Positions 26,882-34,865 of a stretch of 64,000 nt of DNA are shown piece after piece (the stretch's first letter is position 1; each line of letters opens with the position of its first letter). The notes under the pieces were generated by a model, which made no database searches, was not told the origin of the DNA, and saw only the letters and a program-made list of their open reading frames with translations. Position numbers and translations under genes: made by a program. This DNA comes from JANQOH01 sp965201115 (lineage in GTDB: Bacteria; Pseudomonadota; Alphaproteobacteria; UBA7887), in the NCBI GenBank assembly GCA_965201115.1, contig OZ241745.1:1736001-1800000 (forward strand), given 5' to 3'.

Positions 26882-27532
26882 TTAGCCGGAAGCGGCGGGC
26901 GCGGCGGGGGGCGAATCGGCGGCGGCGAAGACCTGGCGGAAGAATTCGGGCTCGTGGGCGCCGGAAACGGCGTAGCGGCCGGCAACGATGAAGAAGGGGA
27001 CGCCGCGCACGCCCATGCGGCGCGCGCGGCGGTCGCGGTCGGCGACCAGGGCGCGGTCTTCGTCGCTTTCCAGCCAGGCGCGGGCGGCGGCCCGGTCGAG
27101 GCCGGCGGCGGCCGCCGCCCCCGTGAGAACGTCGATATCGCCGATGTCGGCGCCCTCCGTGAAATAGGCGCGGAACAGGGCGTCGACGGCGGCGTTTTGC
27201 GCGCCGCGTCCGGCGGCGTAATGGATCAGGCGGTGCGAGGCGAGGGTGTTGGGGGTGCGGGCGATGGCGTCGAGACGCAGCGGCAGGGATTCCGCCGCCG
27301 CGGCGTCGCGCACCGCGCCGTATGCGCGCCGCGCGGGGGCCGCGCCGCCGAACTTCCACGCCAGGTATTCCGCGCGGTCCATGCCGCCCGCCGGCATGCC
27401 GGGGTTGAGCTGGAAGGGGCGCCACGAAATTTCGGCCTCGGGCGCGCCGGGCGCCGCGAGCGCGCGCTCGAGCCGGCGTTTGCCGATATAGCACCACGGG
27501 CAGACGGTGTCGGAGAAGACGTCGATCTTCAC
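26882..27532 (-). CDS. DsbA-family oxidoreductase (FrnE-like)
   Basis: This 216-residue cytoplasmic thioredoxin-fold protein starts MKIDVFSDTVCPWCYIGKRR, with the CPWC redox pair close to the N-terminus as in FrnE/2-hydroxychromene-2-carboxylate isomerase-like members. It continues ISWRPFQLNPGMP and ends its fold with GVRGVPFFIVAGRYAVSGA (cis-Pro loop VPFF). It has no signal peptide. The substrate is unknown. Confidence 0.92.
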   Translation of the reverse strand: MKIDVFSDTVCPWCYIGKRRLERALAAPGAPEAEISWRPFQLNPGMPAGGMDRAEYLAWKFGGAAPARRAYGAVRDAAAAESLPLRLDAIARTPNTLASHRLIHYAAGRGAQNAAVDALFRAYFTEGADIGDIDVLTGAAAAAGLDRAAARAWLESDEDRALVADRDRRARRMGVRGVPFFIVAGRYAVSGAHEPEFFRQVFAAADSPPAAPAASG

Positions 27533-27554
27533 GGCGCGGCTCCGGCGCGCGGCG

Positions 27555-28802
27555 CTAATAGACGTATCCGACCGATGCCCAGAACTTGCTGCGGCTCGGC
27601 GCGCCGTATTCGTCGTCGCGGTAGCGCGCGAATTTCACCGACGCCTTGACGCCGTCGTAGATCGGCACGGACGCCACGAGATCGATCTCGGAGCCGTAAC
27701 GGGCGCCGCCGTTCGTCGCCGCGTAGTCGTGATAGACGGCGGTAAGCGCGGCGCCTTCGAACAGGCCCGGGTCGCTTATCCTGTACGAGACGGTGGCGTA
27801 GACGTCGCGGATGCCGTTCGGCGGCGCGCCGCCGGTTCCGGCGAAGACGTCGGCCCAGCCCTGGCGTCCGTGCAGGCTCGCGAGCGGCGTGAGGAAGCGC
27901 GCCGAGCCGCCCTCGCCCTCCAGATACTCCATCGTTCCCTTGACGGTCAGGCCGCCCATCGAGAAGCCGGGCTCGACGAGGAAGAAGTTCACGCTGTAAT
28001 CGCCGGGATTGTCGGCCCAGGGGCTCTGCGTCGCCGCCTCGGCGCTGTAGAGGAACTTCACGCCGCCGCCGACATCCGCCGCGCCGGAGAGCAGCGCGCC
28101 GAAGGTCTTCGACGAACGGGCCGCCCGTTCCTTCATGTCGAGGAGATAGGCGTAGCCCGTAATCTTGCCGAAGTCGAAGCCCTCGTAGCGCAGGTTGAAG
28201 AGGTGGCTGTCGTTCTCGTGCTCGCCTTGCGGGTGGTCCTTGCCGAATATGCGGTGCGCCCTGGTAATCCACGCATAGTTGGCGACGAGGCCGGGGATGC
28301 CGCGATTGACGATGCGCACGCCGTCGAAGGTCTGTTCGTTCTGCCGCCAGCCGGCGTTGCCGACGAAGCGCAGGTTGTCGTACTTGATGAGGTGCCGCCC
28401 GGCGCGGATGTCGGTGTCGGCAAGCGCCGACAGGTTGAGCCACGCGCGGTTCAGGGCCGTGGACTCGGGGTCGGCGACGGTGGGGTGGCGCGTCTTGCCG
28501 TTGATGGTGTCGTTGAAGCGGTCGTCGCCGATATGCATCGAGCTCTCGACCTCGAGCAGCGCCGACAGGCCGTGGAGATCGCCGGTGCGGTAGCCCGCGC
28601 GGGCGCGCACGGTGTTGGCGCGCGCGGTTTCGGCCAGGTTCTTCCGATCGACATATTCGTAGCGGTAGAGCAGATCGAATATGGGCTGGCCGGCGGCGAG
28701 GAAATCGGCCGGCGCGGCGTCCTGCGCGGGCGCGGCGGCGGGCGCGCCGGAGACCGCGGCGGCGCAAGCGAGGGCGGCGAAGGGTTTGGCGGCGGGGTTC
28801 AT
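27555..28802 (-). CDS. Outer-membrane beta-barrel protein (alginate-export/porin-like)
   Basis: This 415-residue exported protein has a signal peptide (MNPAAKPFAALACAAAVSGA, cleavage near AQD). Long alternating strands follow, with 'LFDLLYRYEYVDR'-type beginnings, the RVRAGYRTGDLHGLSALLEV segment typical of alginate-export-like barrels, and an aromatic C-terminus (FWASVGYVY). It may allow passage of small solutes. It diverges from the P450 gene. It lies 22 bases upstream of the DsbA-like gene on the same strand. Confidence 0.8.
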   Translation of the reverse strand: MNPAAKPFAALACAAAVSGAPAAAPAQDAAPADFLAAGQPIFDLLYRYEYVDRKNLAETARANTVRARAGYRTGDLHGLSALLEVESSMHIGDDRFNDTINGKTRHPTVADPESTALNRAWLNLSALADTDIRAGRHLIKYDNLRFVGNAGWRQNEQTFDGVRIVNRGIPGLVANYAWITRAHRIFGKDHPQGEHENDSHLFNLRYEGFDFGKITGYAYLLDMKERAARSSKTFGALLSGAADVGGGVKFLYSAEAATQSPWADNPGDYSVNFFLVEPGFSMGGLTVKGTMEYLEGEGGSARFLTPLASLHGRQGWADVFAGTGGAPPNGIRDVYATVSYRISDPGLFEGAALTAVYHDYAATNGGARYGSEIDLVASVPIYDGVKASVKFARYRDDEYGAPSRSKFWASVGYVY

Positions 28803-28961
28803 GGCGACAGTCTCTCTCCCGTGGCGGGTTGGCGACGGCGCCGCGGCCCGCGGCGCATGGCTTCCGGCCGGGAGATAGTAGCACACGGCGGGCGCGGGGG
28901 GCCAACCCCGCATGCCGGCCCGGAGGGCGGTGCGTCCGGATTGCGCGCCCGGATTGCGGGC

Positions 28962-28993
28962 TTGACGGCGCGGGCGGCATACGTTATACGTAT
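28962..28993 (+). promoter_or_regulatory. Sigma-70-type promoter with palindrome over the -10
   Basis: TTGACG (28962-28967), a 17-base spacer and TATACG (28985-28990) make a good housekeeping promoter for the P450 gene. The -10 region lies inside the perfect inverted repeat ATACG-TTATA-CGTAT (28979-28993), a plausible repressor site. Confidence 0.65.
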
Positions 28994-29026
28994 GGCCGCT
29001 TTCGGGGCGGCCGGGGAGGGGCGCGG

Positions 29027-30391
29027 ATGGCTGGCGTCGGGACTGTGGCCTTGGGCGCGGAAGCGCCGGCGCGGGGGCGGCTTGCGCATATCCCCGGCGA
29101 TGGCGGGTTGCCGCTTGTGGGGACGACGCTGGAGTTCGTGTCGGACCCCTACGGGTTTCACGAGCGGCGCTTGGCGGCGCACGGCCCGGTGTACAAGACG
29201 CGGAGTTTCGGGCGGTGGGCGGTGGCGTTGCAGGGCGCCGACGCGCTTGAGCTTGTGCTGATGGACCGCGAGCGCAATTTCTCGTCGGAGCGCGGCTGGG
29301 CGTTGCTGAGCCGGCTGTTCCCCGGCGGGCTGATGCTGCGCGATTTCGACGACCACCGGCTGCACCGGCGCATCGTGCAGGCGGCGTTCAAGCCGCGGGC
29401 GCTGGAGGATTACGTCGCGCGCATGAACGCGGGCATAGCCGCGGCGCTGGCGCGCTGGCCGGCGGGCCGCATGCGCTTTTACGACGCGATCAAGGCGCTG
29501 ACGCTGGAACTCGGCGCGGCGATTTTCGTCGGCGTCGATTCGGGCGCCGAGGCGCGGCGGCTCAACCGCGCGTTCATTGCCGAGATCGCCGCGTCGGTGG
29601 CGGTCGTGCGCACGGCGCTGCCCGGCAACAAGACGTGGCGCGGCCTGCGCGCGCGGGCTTTTCTGACCGACTATTTCCGGCGGCTCATCCCCGCGCGGCG
29701 CGAGGGCGGCGGGAACGACCTGTTTTCGCATCTGTGCCGCGCGCGCATGGACGACGGGCGCACATTCACCGACCGCGAGATCGTCGATCACCTGAATTTC
29801 CTGCTGCTGGCGGCGCACGACACCACTACCACGGGGCTGACCACGGCGATGTGGGCGATGGCGCGCTACCCGGAATGGCAGGAGGCGGCGCGCGCGGAAG
29901 CCGATTCGCTCGGCGCCGATCGGCTTGAATACGGCGCGATGGACCGCGTGCCGCTGACCGAGCGCATAATCCGCGAGGCGCTGCGCATGCAGCCGCCGGT
30001 GCCGTTCATCCCGCGCTACGCGCTGCGGCCGTTTTCGTTCGGGGGGCTCGAGATACCGGGCGATACGCATATCTCGGTCAGCCCCGGCATGGTTGCGCGC
30101 GACCCGGCGTTGTGGACGGAGCCGCGGCGCTTCGACCCTGACCGCTACCTGCCCGAACGGGCCGAGGACCGGCGGCATCGATTCGCGTGGTCGCCGTTCG
30201 GCGGCGGCGTTCACAAGTGCCTGGGCCTGCATTTCGCGATGCTTCAGGCCAAGGCGTTCGCATACCTGTTCCTGCGGCGGTTTCGCGTCGAACTGCCCGG
30301 GGGATATGCGCCGCGCTGGCGCGTCGTGCCGTTGCCGAAGCCCGTGGACGGGCTGCCCGTGACGTTGCGTTTGCGCGGCGCGGCGGGGTAG
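29027..30391 (+). CDS. Cytochrome P450
   Basis: This 454-residue soluble P450 monooxygenase has the I-helix motif AAHDTTTTG (residues 262-270), the K-helix ExxR (E317-R320), and the heme signature FGGGVHKCLG with the axial Cys at 398. The ribosome site GGGGAGGGG stands before the ATG. The proline-rich N-terminal segment (HIPGDGGLPLVGTT) resembles CYP51/CYP120-like bacterial enzymes. No redox partner gene is adjacent. The substrate is unknown. The upstream promoter may be operator-controlled. Confidence 0.95.
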   Translation: MAGVGTVALGAEAPARGRLAHIPGDGGLPLVGTTLEFVSDPYGFHERRLAAHGPVYKTRSFGRWAVALQGADALELVLMDRERNFSSERGWALLSRLFPGGLMLRDFDDHRLHRRIVQAAFKPRALEDYVARMNAGIAAALARWPAGRMRFYDAIKALTLELGAAIFVGVDSGAEARRLNRAFIAEIAASVAVVRTALPGNKTWRGLRARAFLTDYFRRLIPARREGGGNDLFSHLCRARMDDGRTFTDREIVDHLNFLLLAAHDTTTTGLTTAMWAMARYPEWQEAARAEADSLGADRLEYGAMDRVPLTERIIREALRMQPPVPFIPRYALRPFSFGGLEIPGDTHISVSPGMVARDPALWTEPRRFDPDRYLPERAEDRRHRFAWSPFGGGVHKCLGLHFAMLQAKAFAYLFLRRFRVELPGGYAPRWRVVPLPKPVDGLPVTLRLRGAAG

Positions 30392-30531
30392 AACGGCGCG
30401 AGCGGCGAACGCCGTCGGCGGGGCGGCGGCGTTCGTCGGCGCGCGAAATTTAAGTACTCGACGGGTTGCATGCGCGAGATCGCGCGCCTATGGTGCGCGC
30501 ATCGGTTGGCTTAACGGGACGGCATGGCGAC

Positions 30532-31896
30532 ATGTTCAAGATGACGACAAACCGGGCGACCTCGACGTGTATGGCTGCGGGGCGCGCCGTCGGCGCGAAC
30601 AAGGCCGCGAAGCTCGCCGCCGGGGCGGCGGGCGCGGCGGCGGCCATGCTGCCCGCGGCGGCGCTGGCGCAGGAGCCGGCGGCGAACGGCGCCGACACGG
30701 CGTGGATTATCGTGGCGACGGCGCTGGTGCTGCTGATGACCCTCCCCGGACTGGCGATGTTTTACGCCGGGCTGGTGCGGTCGCAGGCGGTCCTGTCGGT
30801 CGTCGTGCAGTGTTTCGGCATTGCGTGCTTTTCCAGCGTGCTGTGGCTGGCCGTGGGTTACAGCCTCGCTTTCGGCGACACGATAGGCGGCGTGGTCGGC
30901 GGGCTCGGCAAGGCGTTCTTCGCCGGCATAACGCCGGACGCGCTGAACGGCACGATTCCGGAAATCGTGTTCGCGATGTTCCAGATGACCTTCGCGGTCA
31001 TCACGCCGGCGCTGATCGTCGGCGCCTATGTGGAGCGCATAAAGTTTTCGGTCGTGCTGATGGCCAGCGCGGCCTGGTTGCTCGTCGTCTATTCGCCGGT
31101 CTGCCACTGGGTATGGGGCGGCGGCTGGCTCGGCGATCTCGGCGTCATGGATTTCGCCGGCGGCCTGGTGGTGCATCTGAGCGCCGGCGTATCGGCGCTT
31201 GTCATCGCCGCCGTTCTCGGTTCGCGGCGCGGTTTTCCGAATCAGGTGCATCCGCCGCACAATCCCGGTCTGACGGCGATCGGCGCCGGGCTGCTGTGGG
31301 TCGGCTGGTTCGGCTTCAACGGCGGCAGCCAGCTGGCGGCCGACGGCGGCGCCGGCATGGCGATTGCGGTGACGCATATCGCGGCGGCGAGCGCGGCGAT
31401 CGTCTGGGGCGCGATCGAGTGGATCAGATTCGGCAAGACGTCGCTGGTGGGCGCGGCGACCGGCGTTATCGCGGGCCTTGCGACGGTTACGCCCGCGTCC
31501 GGGTTCATTGGGCCGGTGGGCGCGTTGATACTCGGCGCGGCGGCGGGCCTCGTGTGCTTCTTCGCCGTCGATATCGTCAAGCAGACGTGGAAGATCGACG
31601 ATTCGCTCGACGTGTTCGCGGTGCATGGCGTCGGCGGCCTGCTCGGCACGCTGCTGGTGTCGTTCCTGGCGACGGCGGCGTTCGGCGGCGGCGGCCTGGC
31701 CGAGGGCGTCACGGCGGCGCGGCAGCTGGGCGTGCAGTTCCTGGGCGCGGCGGCGGTTGCCGTGTGGTCGGCGGTCGCCACCTTCGTTATTATCAAGATA
31801 GCCGCGGCGCTTGCCGGCGGGGCGCGGGTCGATGAGGAAGACGAACTGGTCGGCCTCGACCTTGCAACCCACGGCGAGCGCGGCTACGATCTGTAG
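30532..31896 (+). CDS. amtB: Ammonium transporter, first copy
   Basis: This 454-residue AmtB has an N-terminal export signal (about residues 1-47) and 11 membrane segments. Conserved elements include AMFYAGLVRSQAV, the FMFQMTF-like region (FAMFQMTFAVITPALIVGAYVER), HWVWGGGWL, GLLWVGWFGFNGGS, and the pore histidines in DFAGGLVVHLSAG and DVFAVHGVGG. It is followed by glnK with a 30-base gap, the classic amtB-glnK arrangement with reversed order compared with most genomes. Ends YDL. Confidence 0.95.
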   Translation: MFKMTTNRATSTCMAAGRAVGANKAAKLAAGAAGAAAAMLPAAALAQEPAANGADTAWIIVATALVLLMTLPGLAMFYAGLVRSQAVLSVVVQCFGIACFSSVLWLAVGYSLAFGDTIGGVVGGLGKAFFAGITPDALNGTIPEIVFAMFQMTFAVITPALIVGAYVERIKFSVVLMASAAWLLVVYSPVCHWVWGGGWLGDLGVMDFAGGLVVHLSAGVSALVIAAVLGSRRGFPNQVHPPHNPGLTAIGAGLLWVGWFGFNGGSQLAADGGAGMAIAVTHIAAASAAIVWGAIEWIRFGKTSLVGAATGVIAGLATVTPASGFIGPVGALILGAAAGLVCFFAVDIVKQTWKIDDSLDVFAVHGVGGLLGTLLVSFLATAAFGGGGLAEGVTAARQLGVQFLGAAAVAVWSAVATFVIIKIAAALAGGARVDEEDELVGLDLATHGERGYDL

Positions 31897-31926
31897 GCAA
31901 ATTCCCGCGAAAGGGGGGCGTTACCC

Positions 31927-32265
31927 ATGAAACAGGTCAAGGCGGTCGTCAAACCGCACAAGCTCGATCCGGTGCATGAGGCGCTGGTGGAGATCGGCGT
32001 TGCGGGCCTCGTCGCCACCGAGGTCAAGGCGTTCGATCGCCAGATGGGGCACGCGGAGATCCACCGCGGGGCTTCGTACACGGTGGCGTTCATGCCGATG
32101 GTCGAGATCGAAGCGGTGGTGCCCGACGACATGGCCGACCGCGTGGTGGCGACGATTCGCGAGAAGGCGCGCACCGACAGCGCGGGCGACGGCCGGATCT
32201 TCGTTTCCGATGTGCAGGGCGCGCTCCGCATCCACACCGAGGAGACGGGCGACTCGGCCCTGTAA
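31927..32265 (+). CDS. glnK: PII signal protein, divergent T-loop
   Basis: This 112-residue PII-family protein sits 30 bases after amtB and should gate its partner transporter. Tyr51, the uridylylation site, and Gln39 are kept. The T-loop is unusual: Tyr46 is His, Lys40 is Met and the segment reads FDRQMGHAEIHRGASY. The second copy at 50533 has the canonical loop. The B-loop and C-terminal regions (DGRIFVSDVQGALRIHT) are normal. Confidence 0.93.
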   Translation: MKQVKAVVKPHKLDPVHEALVEIGVAGLVATEVKAFDRQMGHAEIHRGASYTVAFMPMVEIEAVVPDDMADRVVATIREKARTDSAGDGRIFVSDVQGALRIHTEETGDSAL

Positions 32266-32329
32266 CGAAACGGCAACGACGGCCCGCCGCGCGCGGGCGC
32301 TTCGCAACGAACCGAACTGGGTGCAGACG

Positions 32330-32668
32330 ATGGACGTAAAGACCGACCGGCAAAACGGAACCCTGATCGCATCGGTGGATGGCCGCATCGACGGCTCCAC
32401 GGCGCGGGAGTTCGAGGAGGTCATGACCGCGGCAATCGACGACGCCGACAAGGCGGTGATCGTCGATCTCGAGAAACTGTCCTACATCAGCAGCGCGGGC
32501 CTGCGGTCGGTGCTGCTGATCGCCAAGGGCATGTGGAAACGCAAGGGGCAGTTCGCGGTGTGCTCGCTCGACGAATCGAACTCGGAGGTGTTCCGCATTT
32601 CCGGCTTCGACAAGATCATCAAGATCCACCCGTCGGCGTCGGCGGCCATCGAGTCGGTCGGCGGATAG
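32330..32668 (+). CDS. STAS-domain anti-sigma factor antagonist
   Basis: This 112-residue single STAS domain is similar to SpoIIAA/RsbV. It has the strand LIASVDGRIDGSTAREFEE and the phosphorylation-site loop LSYISSAGLRSVLLIAK, where the first or second Ser of 'ISSAG' is the usual target. It likely acts in a partner-switching pathway. Its kinase and anti-sigma factor are not in the window. ATG at 32330. Confidence 0.9.
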   Translation: MDVKTDRQNGTLIASVDGRIDGSTAREFEEVMTAAIDDADKAVIVDLEKLSYISSAGLRSVLLIAKGMWKRKGQFAVCSLDESNSEVFRISGFDKIIKIHPSASAAIESVGG

Positions 32669-32708
32669 CCGCGCGAAGGCCGTCGGCGCGCCCGCCGCCG
32701 CGGGCGCG

Positions 32709-33167
32709 ATGGCCCTCGATGCGCGGCTGGCCGACGCGGCCGCCACGATGCGGCTCGCCGCGGCGGCGGCGCGGGTCGCGCGGGCGGGCGATCTCATCGC
32801 TCTCGACGGCCCGCTCGGCGCCGGCAAAACGACCTTCGCGCGCGGGTTTCTGCGCGCGCTCGGGGTGACGGGGGAGATACCGAGCCCCACCTTCACGCTC
32901 GTCCAAACCTATGACACGTCCGCGGGCGAGATCTGGCACTGCGACCTCTACCGCATCGAGGCGCCGGGCGAGATCGCCGAGCTCGGCATCGAGGAAGCGC
33001 TCGATTCGGCCATCGCGCTGGTGGAGTGGCCGGATCGCATGGGCGCCGCGCCGCCCGCGCCGCGGCTCGATGTGCGCCTCTCCTTCGCCGGCGCCGGGCG
33101 CGCCGCGCGGCTGGAAGGGCGCGGCGCGTGGGCGCCGCGGCTGCGCGCGCTCGGCAATGCCGCCTGA
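32709..33167 (+). CDS. tsaE: tRNA threonylcarbamoyladenosine biosynthesis ATPase
   Basis: This 152-residue TsaE supports t6A37 synthesis on tRNA with TsaB/TsaD. It has the P-loop LDGPLGAGKTTFARG, the family stretch EIPSPTFTLVQTYD and HCDLYRIE, and the acidic C-terminal VEWPDR. It begins the tsaE-amgK-murU-addB-addA block; the next gene overlaps by 11 bases. Confidence 0.96.
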   Translation: MALDARLADAAATMRLAAAAARVARAGDLIALDGPLGAGKTTFARGFLRALGVTGEIPSPTFTLVQTYDTSAGEIWHCDLYRIEAPGEIAELGIEEALDSAIALVEWPDRMGAAPPAPRLDVRLSFAGAGRAARLEGRGAWAPRLRALGNAA

Positions 33168-34146
33168 CCGCGCGGCGCGAATCGCCGCGTTCCTGCGCGC
33201 GGAAGGGTGGAGCGGCGCCGCCCGCCGCGCGCTCGCCGGCGATGCCTCGTTCCGCCGCTACGAACGCCTGACGCATGGCGGAGCCTCGGCGATCCTCATG
33301 GACGCGCCGCCGCCGCACAACGATACGCGGCCGTTTTGCGCCATCGCGCGCTGGCTCGCTTCCCGGGGTTATAGCGCGCCGCGCATCCTCGCGGAGAGCC
33401 TCGGCGACGGGCTGCTGCTCATCGAGGATCTGGGCGGTCTCACCTACAGCCGCGCGCTGGACGGCGGCGCCGGCGCGGAGCCGCTCTACGCCGCGGCAGT
33501 CGCCTTGCTGGCCGACCTGCACCGGCGCGCGCCGCCCGCCGGTCTCGCGCCGTACGACGAGGCCACATATCTCGCCGAGGCGGAACTGCTTGTCGACTGG
33601 TTTCTGCCCGCGGTGGGCGGGGCCGGCGCCGAGGCGCTCCGGCCGGGCTACCGCGCGGCGTGGCGCGCGGCGCTTCCGGCGGCGGATTTCGCGCCGCCGG
33701 TTTTGGTACTGCGCGATTACCACGCCGACAACCTGATGTGGCTCGGCGATCGCGCCGGCGCCGCGCGCGTCGGCCTGCTGGATTTCCAGGACGCGCTGAC
33801 CGGCTCGCCCGCCTACGACCTTGTGTCGCTGCTCGAGGACGCGCGGCGCGAAGTGGCGCCAGCTCTCGCGGAGGCGTGCATCGCGCGCTACCTGGAGGCG
33901 GCGCCGCCTTGCGATCCGGTAGCGTTCCGCGCCGCGTACGATGTTCTCGGCGCGCAGCGCAACGCCAAGATCGTCGGCATTTTCACGCGGCTCTGGAAGC
34001 GCGACGGCAAGCCGGGCTACCTGCGGGCGATTCCCCGCGTCTGGCGCCTGCTGGAGGCCGATCTCGCGCGGCCCGCGCTGGCGGCGCCGCGGGCGTGGTT
34101 CGACGAGCATGTTCCGCCGGCGCTGCGGCGCGCGCCGGAGCCGTGA
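33157..34146 (+). CDS. amgK: Phosphotransferase, AmgK type (MurNAc/GlcNAc anomeric kinase)
   Basis: This 329-residue aminoglycoside-phosphotransferase-fold kinase probably phosphorylates N-acetylmuramate for cell-wall recycling, bypassing de novo UDP-MurNAc synthesis. It has the nucleotide-binding N-lobe (GDASFRRYERLTHGGASAIL), the catalytic loop LVLRDYHADNLMWL, and GLLDFQDALTGSPAYDL (metal-binding Asp). The murU gene follows with a GTGA overlap, the known amgK-murU pairing. Confidence 0.9.
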   Translation: MPPDRAARIAAFLRAEGWSGAARRALAGDASFRRYERLTHGGASAILMDAPPPHNDTRPFCAIARWLASRGYSAPRILAESLGDGLLLIEDLGGLTYSRALDGGAGAEPLYAAAVALLADLHRRAPPAGLAPYDEATYLAEAELLVDWFLPAVGGAGAEALRPGYRAAWRAALPAADFAPPVLVLRDYHADNLMWLGDRAGAARVGLLDFQDALTGSPAYDLVSLLEDARREVAPALAEACIARYLEAAPPCDPVAFRAAYDVLGAQRNAKIVGIFTRLWKRDGKPGYLRAIPRVWRLLEADLARPALAAPRAWFDEHVPPALRRAPEP

Positions 34147-34865
34147 TACCGCGGCGCGCGATGGTGCTGGCGGCGGGGCGCGGCAAGCGCCTGCGGCCCC
34201 TCACCGACACGATTCCCAAGCCGCTGGTCAAGGTCGCCGGGCGCGCCATGCTCGACCGCGCCCTCGACGCGCTGGCCGACGCCGGAGTCGAAGAGGCGGC
34301 GGTCAATGTCTGGCACCTGGCAGGCAAAATCGAGGCGCACCTGGCGGGCCGCGACCGGCCGCGCATATGGATTTCGCGCGAGACCGAGCTGCTCGACACC
34401 GGCGGCGGCGTTGCGCGTGCGCTCGACCGTTTCCGGGGCCTGCCGTTTTGCGTGGCGAACAGCGACACGGTGGTTTTCGACGGCGCCGAGCCGGCATGGA
34501 CGCGGCTGGCGCGGGCGTGGGACGACGAGGCGATGGACGCGCTTCTGCTGCTGGCCCCGGCCGCCGGCGCGTTCGGCTACGACGGGCGCGGCGATTTCCT
34601 GTTCGACCGCGCGGGCCGCGCGCGGCGGCGCGGCGAGCGCGAGATCGCGCCGTTCGTGTTCTCCGGATGGCAGATATTGTCGCCGCGCCTGTTCGCCGGC
34701 GCGCCGCGGGGGCCGTTCTCGCTCAACCTGCTTTACGACCGGGCGCTGGCGGCCGGGCGGCTCGCCGCCATCGTCCACGACGGAAAGTGGTTCCACGTGG
34801 GCACGCCCGGCGCCCTGCGCGAAATCGACGGCGCCATAAGCAGACTCGTCCGATGGCCGGCGTAG
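34143..34865 (+). CDS. murU: N-acetylmuramate-1-phosphate uridylyltransferase
   Basis: This 240-residue nucleotidyltransferase acts after AmgK to form UDP-MurNAc. The sugar-nucleotide-binding start VLAAGRGKRLRPLTDTIPKP is canonical. SDTVVF is the Mg-binding part, and HDGKWFHVGTPGAL closes the active site. GTG at 34143 overlaps the amgK stop; an ATG at 34161 is the alternative. Confidence 0.9.
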   Translation: MIPRRAMVLAAGRGKRLRPLTDTIPKPLVKVAGRAMLDRALDALADAGVEEAAVNVWHLAGKIEAHLAGRDRPRIWISRETELLDTGGGVARALDRFRGLPFCVANSDTVVFDGAEPAWTRLARAWDDEAMDALLLLAPAAGAFGYDGRGDFLFDRAGRARRRGEREIAPFVFSGWQILSPRLFAGAPRGPFSLNLLYDRALAAGRLAAIVHDGKWFHVGTPGALREIDGAISRLVRWPA

